This document shows, one piece after another, positions 36,094-44,314 of a stretch of DNA of 56,366 bases; the stretch's first letter is position 1; every line of letters starts with the position of its first letter. Below the pieces are notes generated by a model, which was given only the letters and a program-made list of their open reading frames with translations, did no database searches and had not been told where the DNA came from. The position numbers were made by a program, and so were the translations under genes. This DNA is from Williamwhitmania taraxaci (GTDB lineage Bacteria > Bacteroidota > Bacteroidia > Bacteroidales > Williamwhitmaniaceae): the NCBI RefSeq assembly GCF_900096565.1, contig NZ_FMYP01000019.1, positions 1 through 56,366 of the forward strand. Reading direction: 5' to 3'.

Positions 36094-36226
36094 TGCAGTT
36101 GGCAGTCGGCAGTCCACAGTCGGCAGTCCACAGTCGGCAGTCCACAGTCTTCAGTCGGCAGTCTTCAGTCCACAGTCGGCAGTCAGCAGTCAGCAGTCTA
36201 TAGCCCATAGCCCATAGCCTATTTCC
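36094..36226. repeat. Degenerate 7-bp tandem repeat array
   Basis: Nineteen consecutive 7-base units run without a phase slip. From 36101 to 36198 fourteen units fit NNCAGTC, the first two bases being only GG, CA, TT or AG. They are flanked by TGCAGTT before and TATAGCC, CATAGCC, CATAGCC and TATTTCC after. The array fills the whole gap between the phosphoesterase stop and the stop of the convergent 1523-aa gene. Because the unit length is not a multiple of three only by chance frames stay open, and I do not regard it as coding. Confidence 0.95.
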
Positions 36227-36229
36227 CGT

Positions 36230-39200
36230 CTACTGTCCGCTAGGCACGTCGTCGGGGACCTCATCAGGGGTTGCCCCCGCGTTGATCTCGGCAAACCGCT
36301 TACGCGCTGCTCCAAGCACATTGCGGTCGGTAATTACATAGTTAAAGTGAGGCTGACCACGCTTTCCGGGTTGGGTTCGCTTACTACCGCTCAGCCCGCT
36401 AATGGGTACTACAAAAGCATCAGAGTAGCCTGCAATATGCATTGTTCCTCGGATGTAGGCAAACAGGTAATACTTTCCTGGAGCAGGTTCGAGGTATAGG
36501 GTGATCAAATCGCCCGAACGCCGTTTTACTACCTCTACAAACCCTTTCACTTTTTTATGAACCTGAACACCACCAAGCATTCCAATACCGATATCGCCTT
36601 TCGAAACAAAGGATTTTGTTTCCTGATTCCACACCAATACCAAATCGGTAAGGACAATAGAGTGCATGAGCTGCGGTGGTAACGTTGTTATTTTTCCATA
36701 TAAGTTTAGCTCATTGAGCAATTGCTTACCCTGAGTATACCCAACAATATTCTGAATCCCCTTTACAAAACTAATCCGCCCCATATCCACTGGAGCTAAC
36801 TCCTTCATAGTATTCAAATCGGCTGCCATTGCTTGTAGCGACAGCTGATTAAAGAAGAAGTCCATATCCATTACTACATCGAGTTTTGCCTTCTCCTCCT
36901 CCAGCATATAGGTATGGGTTCCCGCAATGTTTATCTCCATACGGCCAAACTTGGAGGCGAGGCTTAGCTTGCCCTCCGCTTCGAGCATGCAAAAATCCCG
37001 GTTAAGGGTAACTCTGTTTCCGGTAGTATCGGAGTGTCCGTAAAGAGCGGGGCTACTCACAACAAACTTCCCCTGATTCTTCTGAAAGTAGAGGTAACCG
37101 ACAGAAGTTGCCACTGGATCGCCAAGGAAAAACTTATGATAACTTAAGAATCCCGGGAAAATATGGATCGAATCGGAAGCAATAAACGTTCCGGTGAAAA
37201 GGGGCGATTGATTGACATCAAACACCGGCTCCCGAAATGGTATTACTACGCTATCGGGGTTTATCTCCGTCTGGAATCTCAACCAGCTACGAACAACTCC
37301 GGGGCAACTATGAATTGGTCTTACACCACCATAAAACTCAAGAAAGTGCTTGCTCCCTTTAAGATTTATATCACCCATAAAGTCGAACTCAGGGCTCAGT
37401 TTAAAGCTATCGGGCTCGGTAAGCGTAGCATTGGCATAAGTTTCTATCCGCGATTTATCAACACTAATATCCTTGAAAAAGAAGGTCTGAACATTCTTCT
37501 GATAATCGATATAGTCATACTTTCCACTAGCCTTATAATCCATTCCCCTCAACACGGCAACATCTGCATCGTAGAGTCGATGAAACTTACCCACTTTATC
37601 GACAAATATCTCGGCCTTCTTAAATGGTCGTAACAAGCCACCACGCGCTACATCAATATTTCCATCACCAAGTTTTACTTGAGCGTCGGCAACCAAGAGG
37701 TATTTCACCTTCTTGGCTCGAATGGTGGCAGAATCGATACTGTAGTCCGCAAGCGGAGATACAAAGTTAAGAGTATCCTGATCGGCCCGAGTCGAAACAA
37801 AAATTGCTCCGGTGGGAATGGTATCATTAACCGTGATTTGTCTGCGTTTCACAATGTTGATTTTCTCCACAGGCATCGAGCGGGTTGCAGTCATGGTAAA
37901 GTCATACTTATCCATGTGCCACACTAAGGCATCGAGGAAAGAGCTATACTTCACTTCGGGCAGCGACGCGCGTATAAAGGCGCCGTTTTTCGAAATAGTT
38001 CCCTCGCGCTTGTCCATATCGACCAAAGCCTTTACGCTATCGGCGGCAAAGGCAAGATTCTGCTCTCTACTGAAGAGGTTAAATGAGGTGGTATCCGATT
38101 TGAACCGACGGGCATCGTAGCGATATTTTTTTGACACCAGCTGCGCATTCTCCACCACCGTAGTGCCATTGCCAATAAGTCCAACAGGCGTAAGAATCAA
38201 ATCGCCCATTAAGGAACTCTTGCTGTTGAACATTAGGAACGGTTTCTCGCCGTAAGAAATCTTCATGGTATCTTTTCGAGGCAGCCACTTCCAACGATTG
38301 CCCTCGCCCACTACGTCAGGAAATTCAATCCCAGCCAATTGCTCGCCAAGCACAAACTTATCGGTAATTGCTAAAGCGGAGTCGGGAAAGAAGAAGAACC
38401 CCGGTGAGGTAGTGCGAGAAGTGAGGTAAGTTAGTGCCCCCTTACCTATCAACCCTTGATTACTTAAATCAACATTGTTGTAGAAAACACCCTTCCCTTT
38501 ATAGGCTCGTAGGCCAGCATCCGTAGTCTTATGAACAAATCCCAGCGAATTGTCGGGACGAACCGAGAGTGTCTCTTCGAAAGGTGGAAAAATATCATCC
38601 GATTCGAATTGACCTTGAAACTTCAGGTCAGCCTTCTCAAACTGATTTAAGCTATCTATGGTATACGGGTCTACTCTAAAGAAGAATTTCTTACGTTTAT
38701 AAATACCATCGAATATTTCGGGTGAATCGTAGTAAACGTATGACTCCTTGGTGCTTCGAAAAATTGGATACTCCGGATTCAGTTCTAAACCCGACTTGTT
38801 ATTCGGTTTGTCGATAAGTAAATCGCCCGAAATAGATTCAAGGGTGCTATTAACCCTCGCAAGAACACGCTGCCCATATGCGTCGCGCTGATTAGTCTGT
38901 ATGTCGATATGGAGTGAATCGACCTTATTCATGGAAAATTTAAAGTTGGCATAATCGAAGGCAAAACTATCCCCATAAAAAGTAAAGAGACCGGCACGAA
39001 CCCCACCATCGAAGGAGAAATTTCGATTCTTCTTCATAATAATATTTCCTCCACGCGGTGCGATATAAACGTTTTGGGAATCGCTAACGGAAATATTATC
39101 AATACCATAAATAAACATGTCGTTTGTAGAAAGACTCATTTTAGCGTTCCCCTTACCACCATTTGTTTCCGACACAAACTGCAAAACATCGTAATCTATT

Positions 39201-40801
39201 TGGCTACTGCGAGCCTTTAGTGCCTCCATAAGTTTGGGGGCAAAGCGAATTTCTTCGGTTTCCACATCGTAAAAAACATAACCAAGCTGGGCCATTCTCA
39301 TCAAATAGACTCTTGTATCGGTTACATTCTTGCGAAGGTAATTAGCAAACCCCTGGGCCGTGAGTTGCGCTCCGGGATGCTTCTTAGCAAAATTCCGTAA
39401 AGCATAAACAGGATGCTGTTCATCAGTGCCCATTAGTCCGTCAAAGCGGTCGATATTGAAGAAGTTTTGAGACTCAAAGTTCGATCGATTCAGCGCACTT
39501 CCAAAAGCACCGGAAAAAAGAAGTTCATCCGTTCCCGTTTTCCAGTAGAGCTGTTCACAGGTAAACGACATTTTATGGTAGGAATCGTAGTAAGGGCTCT
39601 GCGAAAGGATTCGATTGTTATGAACAAGGAAAACTTCTCCCTGTTTTTGTTTGTAAATCAAGTCGACATTGGAGTGAAAGATGGAATCCTGTTCAATAAA
39701 AAGAGACACCTGAGCCTTTGAGGCACGCAACTCGGACTCTTTAAGGATCACTAATCGCGACGTGGTGCGAATGAAATCATAGGTTTTCCCATTGGAATTA
39801 GGGCGCCGAATAGTAATAGTTACCGGATCCTCGCTCGAGCCATAACCAATAACACTTGATCCCTTTACTTCGAGGCCACCATCAAAATCAACATTTTCGA
39901 ATATATTCTTTATTACATACCGCTGCTTATACGATTTAAAACGAGGATAGGTGAGCAGATTCGTAGGTATGCCAATCTCCAGTTTACTGGAAAGTGTACC
40001 TAGAATTTTCTCCTTTAAGTATGCGGTATTGACGTATTCCACCGAATCGGCATTGAACCCGTTCTGATCGAGTGCAATGGCATAATTGCGCAACTTAGCA
40101 TTGGTTACGCTCTGGGACAACCCATTTTTTTCCCATGTTACAATACCACCCTGGCCCTTCCACTGACCGGTAAGTAGGTTGATTTGTCCCGATGTTTTTT
40201 TTACAGCAATACTGTCGGTGCTTGAATTGCACTCCAACTCAACCTCATGGAACGACACAACCAACTCCGCCCCTGCCACAAATTTAAATGCTCGTGGCTG
40301 AGCACTCCATACGTGCCCTGCAGCCCGATAAACAATACTTGAAGAATCGAGTAGTACCTGTGTATTCGATAATACCTTAAAGAGCTGTGATGCACTAGCT
40401 GCTTTTAGTTCCGTGGAGCCACTAATACCCCTAAGCCAAGTCTCAAAATCGCCAACGGGGTGATTGGTTTGACCAAAAGCGCCAATAATTTTCAAGAATG
40501 TAGACATGTGGGGAACAGCCAAACACTTTTTCTCGACTAGCTGATTGCACTCCGCAATAATTAATTTTTTATGGGCATCGCTCAGATAGCTGCCGGTATT
40601 CCAAAAAACAATAAAGTTATCTACCTGACTCTTTACCTCCTTAGGTAAATCCTGACCAAAATAGGTTAGTAGTTCAAGCGGAAATGCGACTGGATCGCCG
40701 GAAAACTTATCGAATCCCTGCTTTTCGCCCCTCACAAGAAAAAGAGAAGCAACAAGGAGAAGGGAGAAGAATATCCGTTTATTGTTTTTAAGAAATGCCA
40801 T
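36230..40801 (-). CDS. Very large exported protein of unknown function
   Basis: The 1523-aa protein has an N-terminal signal sequence (FFSLLLVASLFLV) and no other TM segment. The first 120 residues look helical; the rest is rich in beta strands with recurring phrases such as GKGVFYNN, GKGALTYLTS, DSLHIDI and MGDLILTPVGLIGNGTT. Repeated strand-plus-glycine units suggest a long beta-solenoid or OstA/LptD-like or AsmA-like surface, but no family could be named. The C-terminus (PDEVPDDVPSGQ) lacks a T9SS or barrel signature. It lies 5 bases after prmA and seems to be the third gene of a tpiA-prmA unit. Confidence 0.75.
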   Translation of the reverse strand: MAFLKNNKRIFFSLLLVASLFLVRGEKQGFDKFSGDPVAFPLELLTYFGQDLPKEVKSQVDNFIVFWNTGSYLSDAHKKLIIAECNQLVEKKCLAVPHMSTFLKIIGAFGQTNHPVGDFETWLRGISGSTELKAASASQLFKVLSNTQVLLDSSSIVYRAAGHVWSAQPRAFKFVAGAELVVSFHEVELECNSSTDSIAVKKTSGQINLLTGQWKGQGGIVTWEKNGLSQSVTNAKLRNYAIALDQNGFNADSVEYVNTAYLKEKILGTLSSKLEIGIPTNLLTYPRFKSYKQRYVIKNIFENVDFDGGLEVKGSSVIGYGSSEDPVTITIRRPNSNGKTYDFIRTTSRLVILKESELRASKAQVSLFIEQDSIFHSNVDLIYKQKQGEVFLVHNNRILSQSPYYDSYHKMSFTCEQLYWKTGTDELLFSGAFGSALNRSNFESQNFFNIDRFDGLMGTDEQHPVYALRNFAKKHPGAQLTAQGFANYLRKNVTDTRVYLMRMAQLGYVFYDVETEEIRFAPKLMEALKARSSQIDYDVLQFVSETNGGKGNAKMSLSTNDMFIYGIDNISVSDSQNVYIAPRGGNIIMKKNRNFSFDGGVRAGLFTFYGDSFAFDYANFKFSMNKVDSLHIDIQTNQRDAYGQRVLARVNSTLESISGDLLIDKPNNKSGLELNPEYPIFRSTKESYVYYDSPEIFDGIYKRKKFFFRVDPYTIDSLNQFEKADLKFQGQFESDDIFPPFEETLSVRPDNSLGFVHKTTDAGLRAYKGKGVFYNNVDLSNQGLIGKGALTYLTSRTTSPGFFFFPDSALAITDKFVLGEQLAGIEFPDVVGEGNRWKWLPRKDTMKISYGEKPFLMFNSKSSLMGDLILTPVGLIGNGTTVVENAQLVSKKYRYDARRFKSDTTSFNLFSREQNLAFAADSVKALVDMDKREGTISKNGAFIRASLPEVKYSSFLDALVWHMDKYDFTMTATRSMPVEKINIVKRRQITVNDTIPTGAIFVSTRADQDTLNFVSPLADYSIDSATIRAKKVKYLLVADAQVKLGDGNIDVARGGLLRPFKKAEIFVDKVGKFHRLYDADVAVLRGMDYKASGKYDYIDYQKNVQTFFFKDISVDKSRIETYANATLTEPDSFKLSPEFDFMGDINLKGSKHFLEFYGGVRPIHSCPGVVRSWLRFQTEINPDSVVIPFREPVFDVNQSPLFTGTFIASDSIHIFPGFLSYHKFFLGDPVATSVGYLYFQKNQGKFVVSSPALYGHSDTTGNRVTLNRDFCMLEAEGKLSLASKFGRMEINIAGTHTYMLEEEKAKLDVVMDMDFFFNQLSLQAMAADLNTMKELAPVDMGRISFVKGIQNIVGYTQGKQLLNELNLYGKITTLPPQLMHSIVLTDLVLVWNQETKSFVSKGDIGIGMLGGVQVHKKVKGFVEVVKRRSGDLITLYLEPAPGKYYLFAYIRGTMHIAGYSDAFVVPISGLSGSKRTQPGKRGQPHFNYVITDRNVLGAARKRFAEINAGATPDEVPDDVPSGQ

Positions 40802-40806
40802 ACCGT

Positions 40807-41640
40807 TTACTTTTTAAAAGAGAGGGCAACCCATCCACTCCGATCTTTTTGCTCCAAAAGAGTTAGTCCTAACCCAATAGCGCACTCGGAAATTATTGGA
40901 ATATCCACGATAAGAATACCACTCAAGAATAGTAATCCATCGTTTTTCAACACATCCACATAGCGCGACATATCGGCAAGCAGAATATTTCGATTGATAT
41001 TTGCCAAAATCACATCAAACGTTTCTGCCCCTAACAGATTGGCATCGCCTAAGGCAACCCGAACCTTTCCGGAAGCGTTGCGCTGAACATTTTCTTCAGC
41101 ATTCTGAAAAGCCCAGTCGTCGTTATCGATAGCTAACACATCGGAAGCGCCTCTCATTGCGGCAAGAATTGCAAGAATGCCCGTACCACAGCCCATATCC
41201 AACACCCGCAATCCCTTAAATTCGTTGGCAAGAACAAACTCCACCATTTGGTAAGTAGTGGCGTGGTGTCCGGTGCCAAACGACATCTTTGGCTCAATAA
41301 CAATTTCGTAGGTGGTCTTGGGCAAGTTGGTATGGAATGGCGCCCTAATGGTACACTTATCCTCAATAATAATTGGCTCGAAGTTCGATTCCCATACCTC
41401 ATTCCAGTTCTTATCAGGCATCGGTTCCCACGAAATGGTTACCCCATCGGCCGACAAATATTTATTTACGATTGCCGCTGAAGAGTTGCCATCAAATGCC
41501 ACCTCCGGAATATATGCTTTCAGTGTTGATCCTTCGGTATTAAAAGAGTCGTAGCCAAGCTCGGCGAGCTCAGCTACTAAAATATCGAGTATATCTTCGG
41601 TGGGGTTGCTGACAACGCAGCAAAACTCTACGTACTTCAC
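40807..41640 (-). CDS. prmA: Ribosomal protein L11 methyltransferase
   Basis: The 277-aa enzyme trimethylates ribosomal protein L11. The N-terminal substrate-recognition domain (about 1-95) is followed by IEPKMSFGTGHHATT, the AdoMet motif VLDMGCGTGILAI, and the catalytic-loop motif ILANINRNIL. Translation seems to begin at GTG 41640; no ATG fits. It is 71 bases downstream of tpiA on the same strand and 5 bases upstream of the large exported-protein gene. Confidence 0.92.
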   Translation of the reverse strand: MKYVEFCCVVSNPTEDILDILVAELAELGYDSFNTEGSTLKAYIPEVAFDGNSSAAIVNKYLSADGVTISWEPMPDKNWNEVWESNFEPIIIEDKCTIRAPFHTNLPKTTYEIVIEPKMSFGTGHHATTYQMVEFVLANEFKGLRVLDMGCGTGILAILAAMRGASDVLAIDNDDWAFQNAEENVQRNASGKVRVALGDANLLGAETFDVILANINRNILLADMSRYVDVLKNDGLLFLSGILIVDIPIISECAIGLGLTLLEQKDRSGWVALSFKK

Positions 41641-41711
41641 AATATTGTGTTTAAGTTAATTGACTACACTTTCGATCGACCCGACAAGAATAAAAAATCT
41701 TGTTGTTGATA

Positions 41712-42467
41712 CTAAAAAGATTTTGCAATTTCGATGTATTCCGAAACCGATAGCGATGCGCCACCAATCAGACCACCGTCTACATCGGGCATGGAAAATA
41801 TCTCCTTTGCATTGGCTCCCTTAACGCTACCACCATAAAGAATTGGGATAGTATTAGCCACCGCGCTACTATATTGCTTCGAAATAGAATTACGGATAAA
41901 GCCATGCATGTCTTGTGCCTGCTCAGGTGTTGCAGTCTTTCCGGTACCAATGGCCCAAACTGGTTCGTAAGCAATTATTACTTTCTTGAGATCATCTTCC
42001 GAAAGTTGGTAAACAACCTTCTCCATCTGCTTTACAACAACCTCGAACTGAATTCCTTTCTCGCGCTCAGCAAGTTTTTCGCCAATACAAAAAATTGGGA
42101 TAAGGCCATGGCTTAAGGTTAAGCGAACCTTCTTCAGCATCATTTCATCGCTCTCATGAAAAAATTCACGACGCTCCGAATGACCAATAATTACGTGGGT
42201 AACGCCCATTTCCTTAAGCGTGGTAATAGAGATTTCGCCGGTAAATGCACCGCTAAGTTCCCATGCACAATTCTGGGCACCAACCATTATGCGGCTTCCC
42301 TTTACCTTGTCAAGAATAGTTGCAAGGTGAGTATAAGGGGGGCAAACGATAAGTTCAACATCACCTTCCACCTCTGAAACTTTTCCAAGTATTTCAGAAA
42401 CAAGTTTAACACCCTCTGCTGGAGTTGTATTCATCTTCCAGTTTCCTGCTGCAATTTTCTTTCTCAT
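41712..42467 (-). CDS. tpiA: Triosephosphate isomerase
   Basis: The 251-aa glycolytic enzyme interconverts dihydroxyacetone phosphate and glyceraldehyde 3-phosphate. Catalytic residues are visible: Asn/Lys in AAGNWKMN, His in IGHSERRE, Glu in AYEPVWAIGTGKTA, and the phosphate-binding ILYGGSVKG and GGLIGGASL. I use the ATG at 42467; a GTG at 42473 would add two residues. It leads the probable tpiA-prmA-large-protein unit. Confidence 0.95.
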   Translation of the reverse strand: MRKKIAAGNWKMNTTPAEGVKLVSEILGKVSEVEGDVELIVCPPYTHLATILDKVKGSRIMVGAQNCAWELSGAFTGEISITTLKEMGVTHVIIGHSERREFFHESDEMMLKKVRLTLSHGLIPIFCIGEKLAEREKGIQFEVVVKQMEKVVYQLSEDDLKKVIIAYEPVWAIGTGKTATPEQAQDMHGFIRNSISKQYSSAVANTIPILYGGSVKGANAKEIFSMPDVDGGLIGGASLSVSEYIEIAKSF

Positions 42468-42620
42468 GTTCACATTTTTAGTCGTCCAAAATTACCGAAA
42501 AAACCGATGCCACGCTAGATATTGGTGCGAATATCTGCAAGATAATTAACGGAAACGTTGGCACCCTAAAGGTGTTTGGGCCACTATTGTTACCGTGCAA
42601 CAGGAAATAAAACAGCCACC

Positions 42621-43739
42621 CTAGCTAAGTTGAATCCTTGGGTCGATGAGAGTGTAGGCAAAATCCACGAAGAGATTTACGACTATAAAGACGAGGGAAA
42701 TGGTGAGAACGCAGCCCGCCACCACAGGCATATCATACGAATTAAGGGCATCAACAACAACATAGCCTAGCCCCTTCCAACCAAAAATATACTCGATAAA
42801 AATCACGCCGGCCATCATCGAGGCAAACCAACCGGATATACCCGTTACAACCGGATTAAGTGAATTCTTAAGCCCATGACGCCACACTATTTGTCGCATA
42901 TTCAATCCTTTTGCCCTTGCGGTGCGAATATAATCCTGCGAGAGGACATCAAGTAGCGAACTTCTGGTTAGCTGCAGCACAACCGCTAAGGGTCGAATTC
43001 CCAAGGTGAGCGCTGGAAGAATAAGATTTTGAAGTTTCAGGTAGGGGCCATTACCAAAATCATCGATTTCCCACAAATTGCCTGTGAGCGACAGCCCTGT
43101 ATAGTCTCCCAGTTTATAGGCAAACAACCAAGCGATCAGGATTGCTGCAAAGAAGGAAGGCAAAGACATTCCGAATGAAGTGAAAACCAGCGCTCCTTTA
43201 TCGAACCAGCTGTCTTTATGCAACCCGCACACCAGTCCTAGAAAGATGCCAAGCGCGCTGGCAAATACCATTGCCGCAATAGCCAAGACCATGGTATTGG
43301 GAAAGGTCTCTGCAATTATTTCAGAAACGTTTTTTTGGTTTTGATAGCTACGACGAAGGTATGGAGCCTTAAATGCCACAACCATATTACCTACATTGAC
43401 AGTCGCAGGCTCTCCATACTTGGCCTTAGCCAGAAAGAAAAGGCTGAGCGAATCGGTAGAATGAATAGATATTGGCGAAAGGTCGTTTAAGAAGGCAAGG
43501 TACTGAATTGACTTAGGCTGGTCAAGACCCAAATCTTTCTGGATAAGTTCCATCGACTTCTTGTCCGAACGCTGGCCAACGAGCAACCGCGACGCATCTC
43601 CAGGAATAAGACTGAACAGCACAAATAGCAGAGTTACAACACCCCAGAGTATTGCAATACTGTTCAGTAATCGTTTTAGCAAATAGGTAGTCAATGAGGT
43701 GCTTTTTGGCAAAGGTAAACAAGCCAAGGGAATGAGCAA
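42621..43739 (-). CDS. ABC transporter permease, OppB/DppB type
   Basis: The protein (up to 372 aa) has the OppB/DppB layout: TM1 in YLLKRLLNSIAILWGVVTLLFVLFSLIPGD, a long extracytoplasmic loop of about 90 residues, then five TM helices and the cytoplasmic EAA loop RTARAKGLNMRQIVWRHGLKNSL. It would form half of a peptide or nickel importer channel. Its start is unclear: no ATG precedes TM1, so TTG at 43739, 43727 or 43694 is needed. No OppC, ATPase or binding protein is adjacent. It may work with subunits encoded elsewhere, as is common in Bacteroidota. Confidence 0.82.
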   Translation of the reverse strand: MLIPLACLPLPKSTSLTTYLLKRLLNSIAILWGVVTLLFVLFSLIPGDASRLLVGQRSDKKSMELIQKDLGLDQPKSIQYLAFLNDLSPISIHSTDSLSLFFLAKAKYGEPATVNVGNMVVAFKAPYLRRSYQNQKNVSEIIAETFPNTMVLAIAAMVFASALGIFLGLVCGLHKDSWFDKGALVFTSFGMSLPSFFAAILIAWLFAYKLGDYTGLSLTGNLWEIDDFGNGPYLKLQNLILPALTLGIRPLAVVLQLTRSSLLDVLSQDYIRTARAKGLNMRQIVWRHGLKNSLNPVVTGISGWFASMMAGVIFIEYIFGWKGLGYVVVDALNSYDMPVVAGCVLTISLVFIVVNLFVDFAYTLIDPRIQLS

Positions 43740-43925
43740 ATAGAAAATGTATCACGTAACTCAGTATCTGCCAGAAAAACATAGAACAGGCAACCGGTAA
43801 TAAACATAGATGCTGAAAAAAACGCATATAGAATTTGGAAACTCGGAGTCAATTTCCAATTCTATGTGCGTCTTAGTGCTTTTCAGTTCTCCGTATTCTA
43901 GTTTCACCAACAAAACAGGAAATCG

Positions 43926-44126
43926 TCACGAGTTTCCTTTTTGAGCGAAGGCTAAAATCTTGCTGATACTCTCCTGCGAAGGAGTAGGTGGTAATTTCTT
44001 TGCTCCAAACAACGTTAAAAGTTCGGCATCAATTCTAGCAAATAGTCTACGAGGATCTTCTAGCGAAAATCGTTGGGAATTGGGATATTGCTCGTAAATA
44101 AATAGGTGTGTAGAATGTTTTGTCAT
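43926..44126 (-). CDS. Small hypothetical protein
   Basis: The 66-aa protein begins MTKHSTHLFIYEQ and contains LFARIDAELLTLFGAKKLPPTPSQESISKILAFA. It is soluble, amphipathic and without a signal peptide. The composition looks coding, but no family is recognised. It stands alone between the permease gene and the outer-membrane barrel gene, both on the same strand. The TTG at 44132 would add two residues. Confidence 0.5.
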   Translation of the reverse strand: MTKHSTHLFIYEQYPNSQRFSLEDPRRLFARIDAELLTLFGAKKLPPTPSQESISKILAFAQKGNS

Positions 44127-44242
44127 AGGCAAGTGTAAACCATTTAATTTATAAAGAAACGGTATTAACCCTTAACATATTTTAACCGAGTCACTATTTT
44201 TTTACTACGCCACAACCCGTTCAATGTGAATAATGTGTATGC

Positions 44243-44272
44243 ACAAAAAAAGCTACCCTTTTCAGAGCAGCC
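44243..44272 (-). terminator. Terminator of the barrel-protein gene
   Basis: On the minus strand GCTGC pairs with GTAGC across a TCTGAAAAGG loop and is followed by seven T. The block is closely similar to the terminator at 49628-49655. Confidence 0.6.
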
Positions 44273-44314
44273 CAATTTGCTCGTTCTCCTTTTTAGTGAA
44301 AATAAGCCTAGCGT

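Noticed and set aside
36094-36226. CRISPR array or coding repeat
   Set aside because: Units are 7 bases with no spacers, and the open frame through it arises only from the absence of stop triplets in the unit.
41380-41400. tRNA T-arm-like GTTCGATTCCC
   Set aside because: It is inside the prmA coding region, and no acceptor or anticodon arms surround it.
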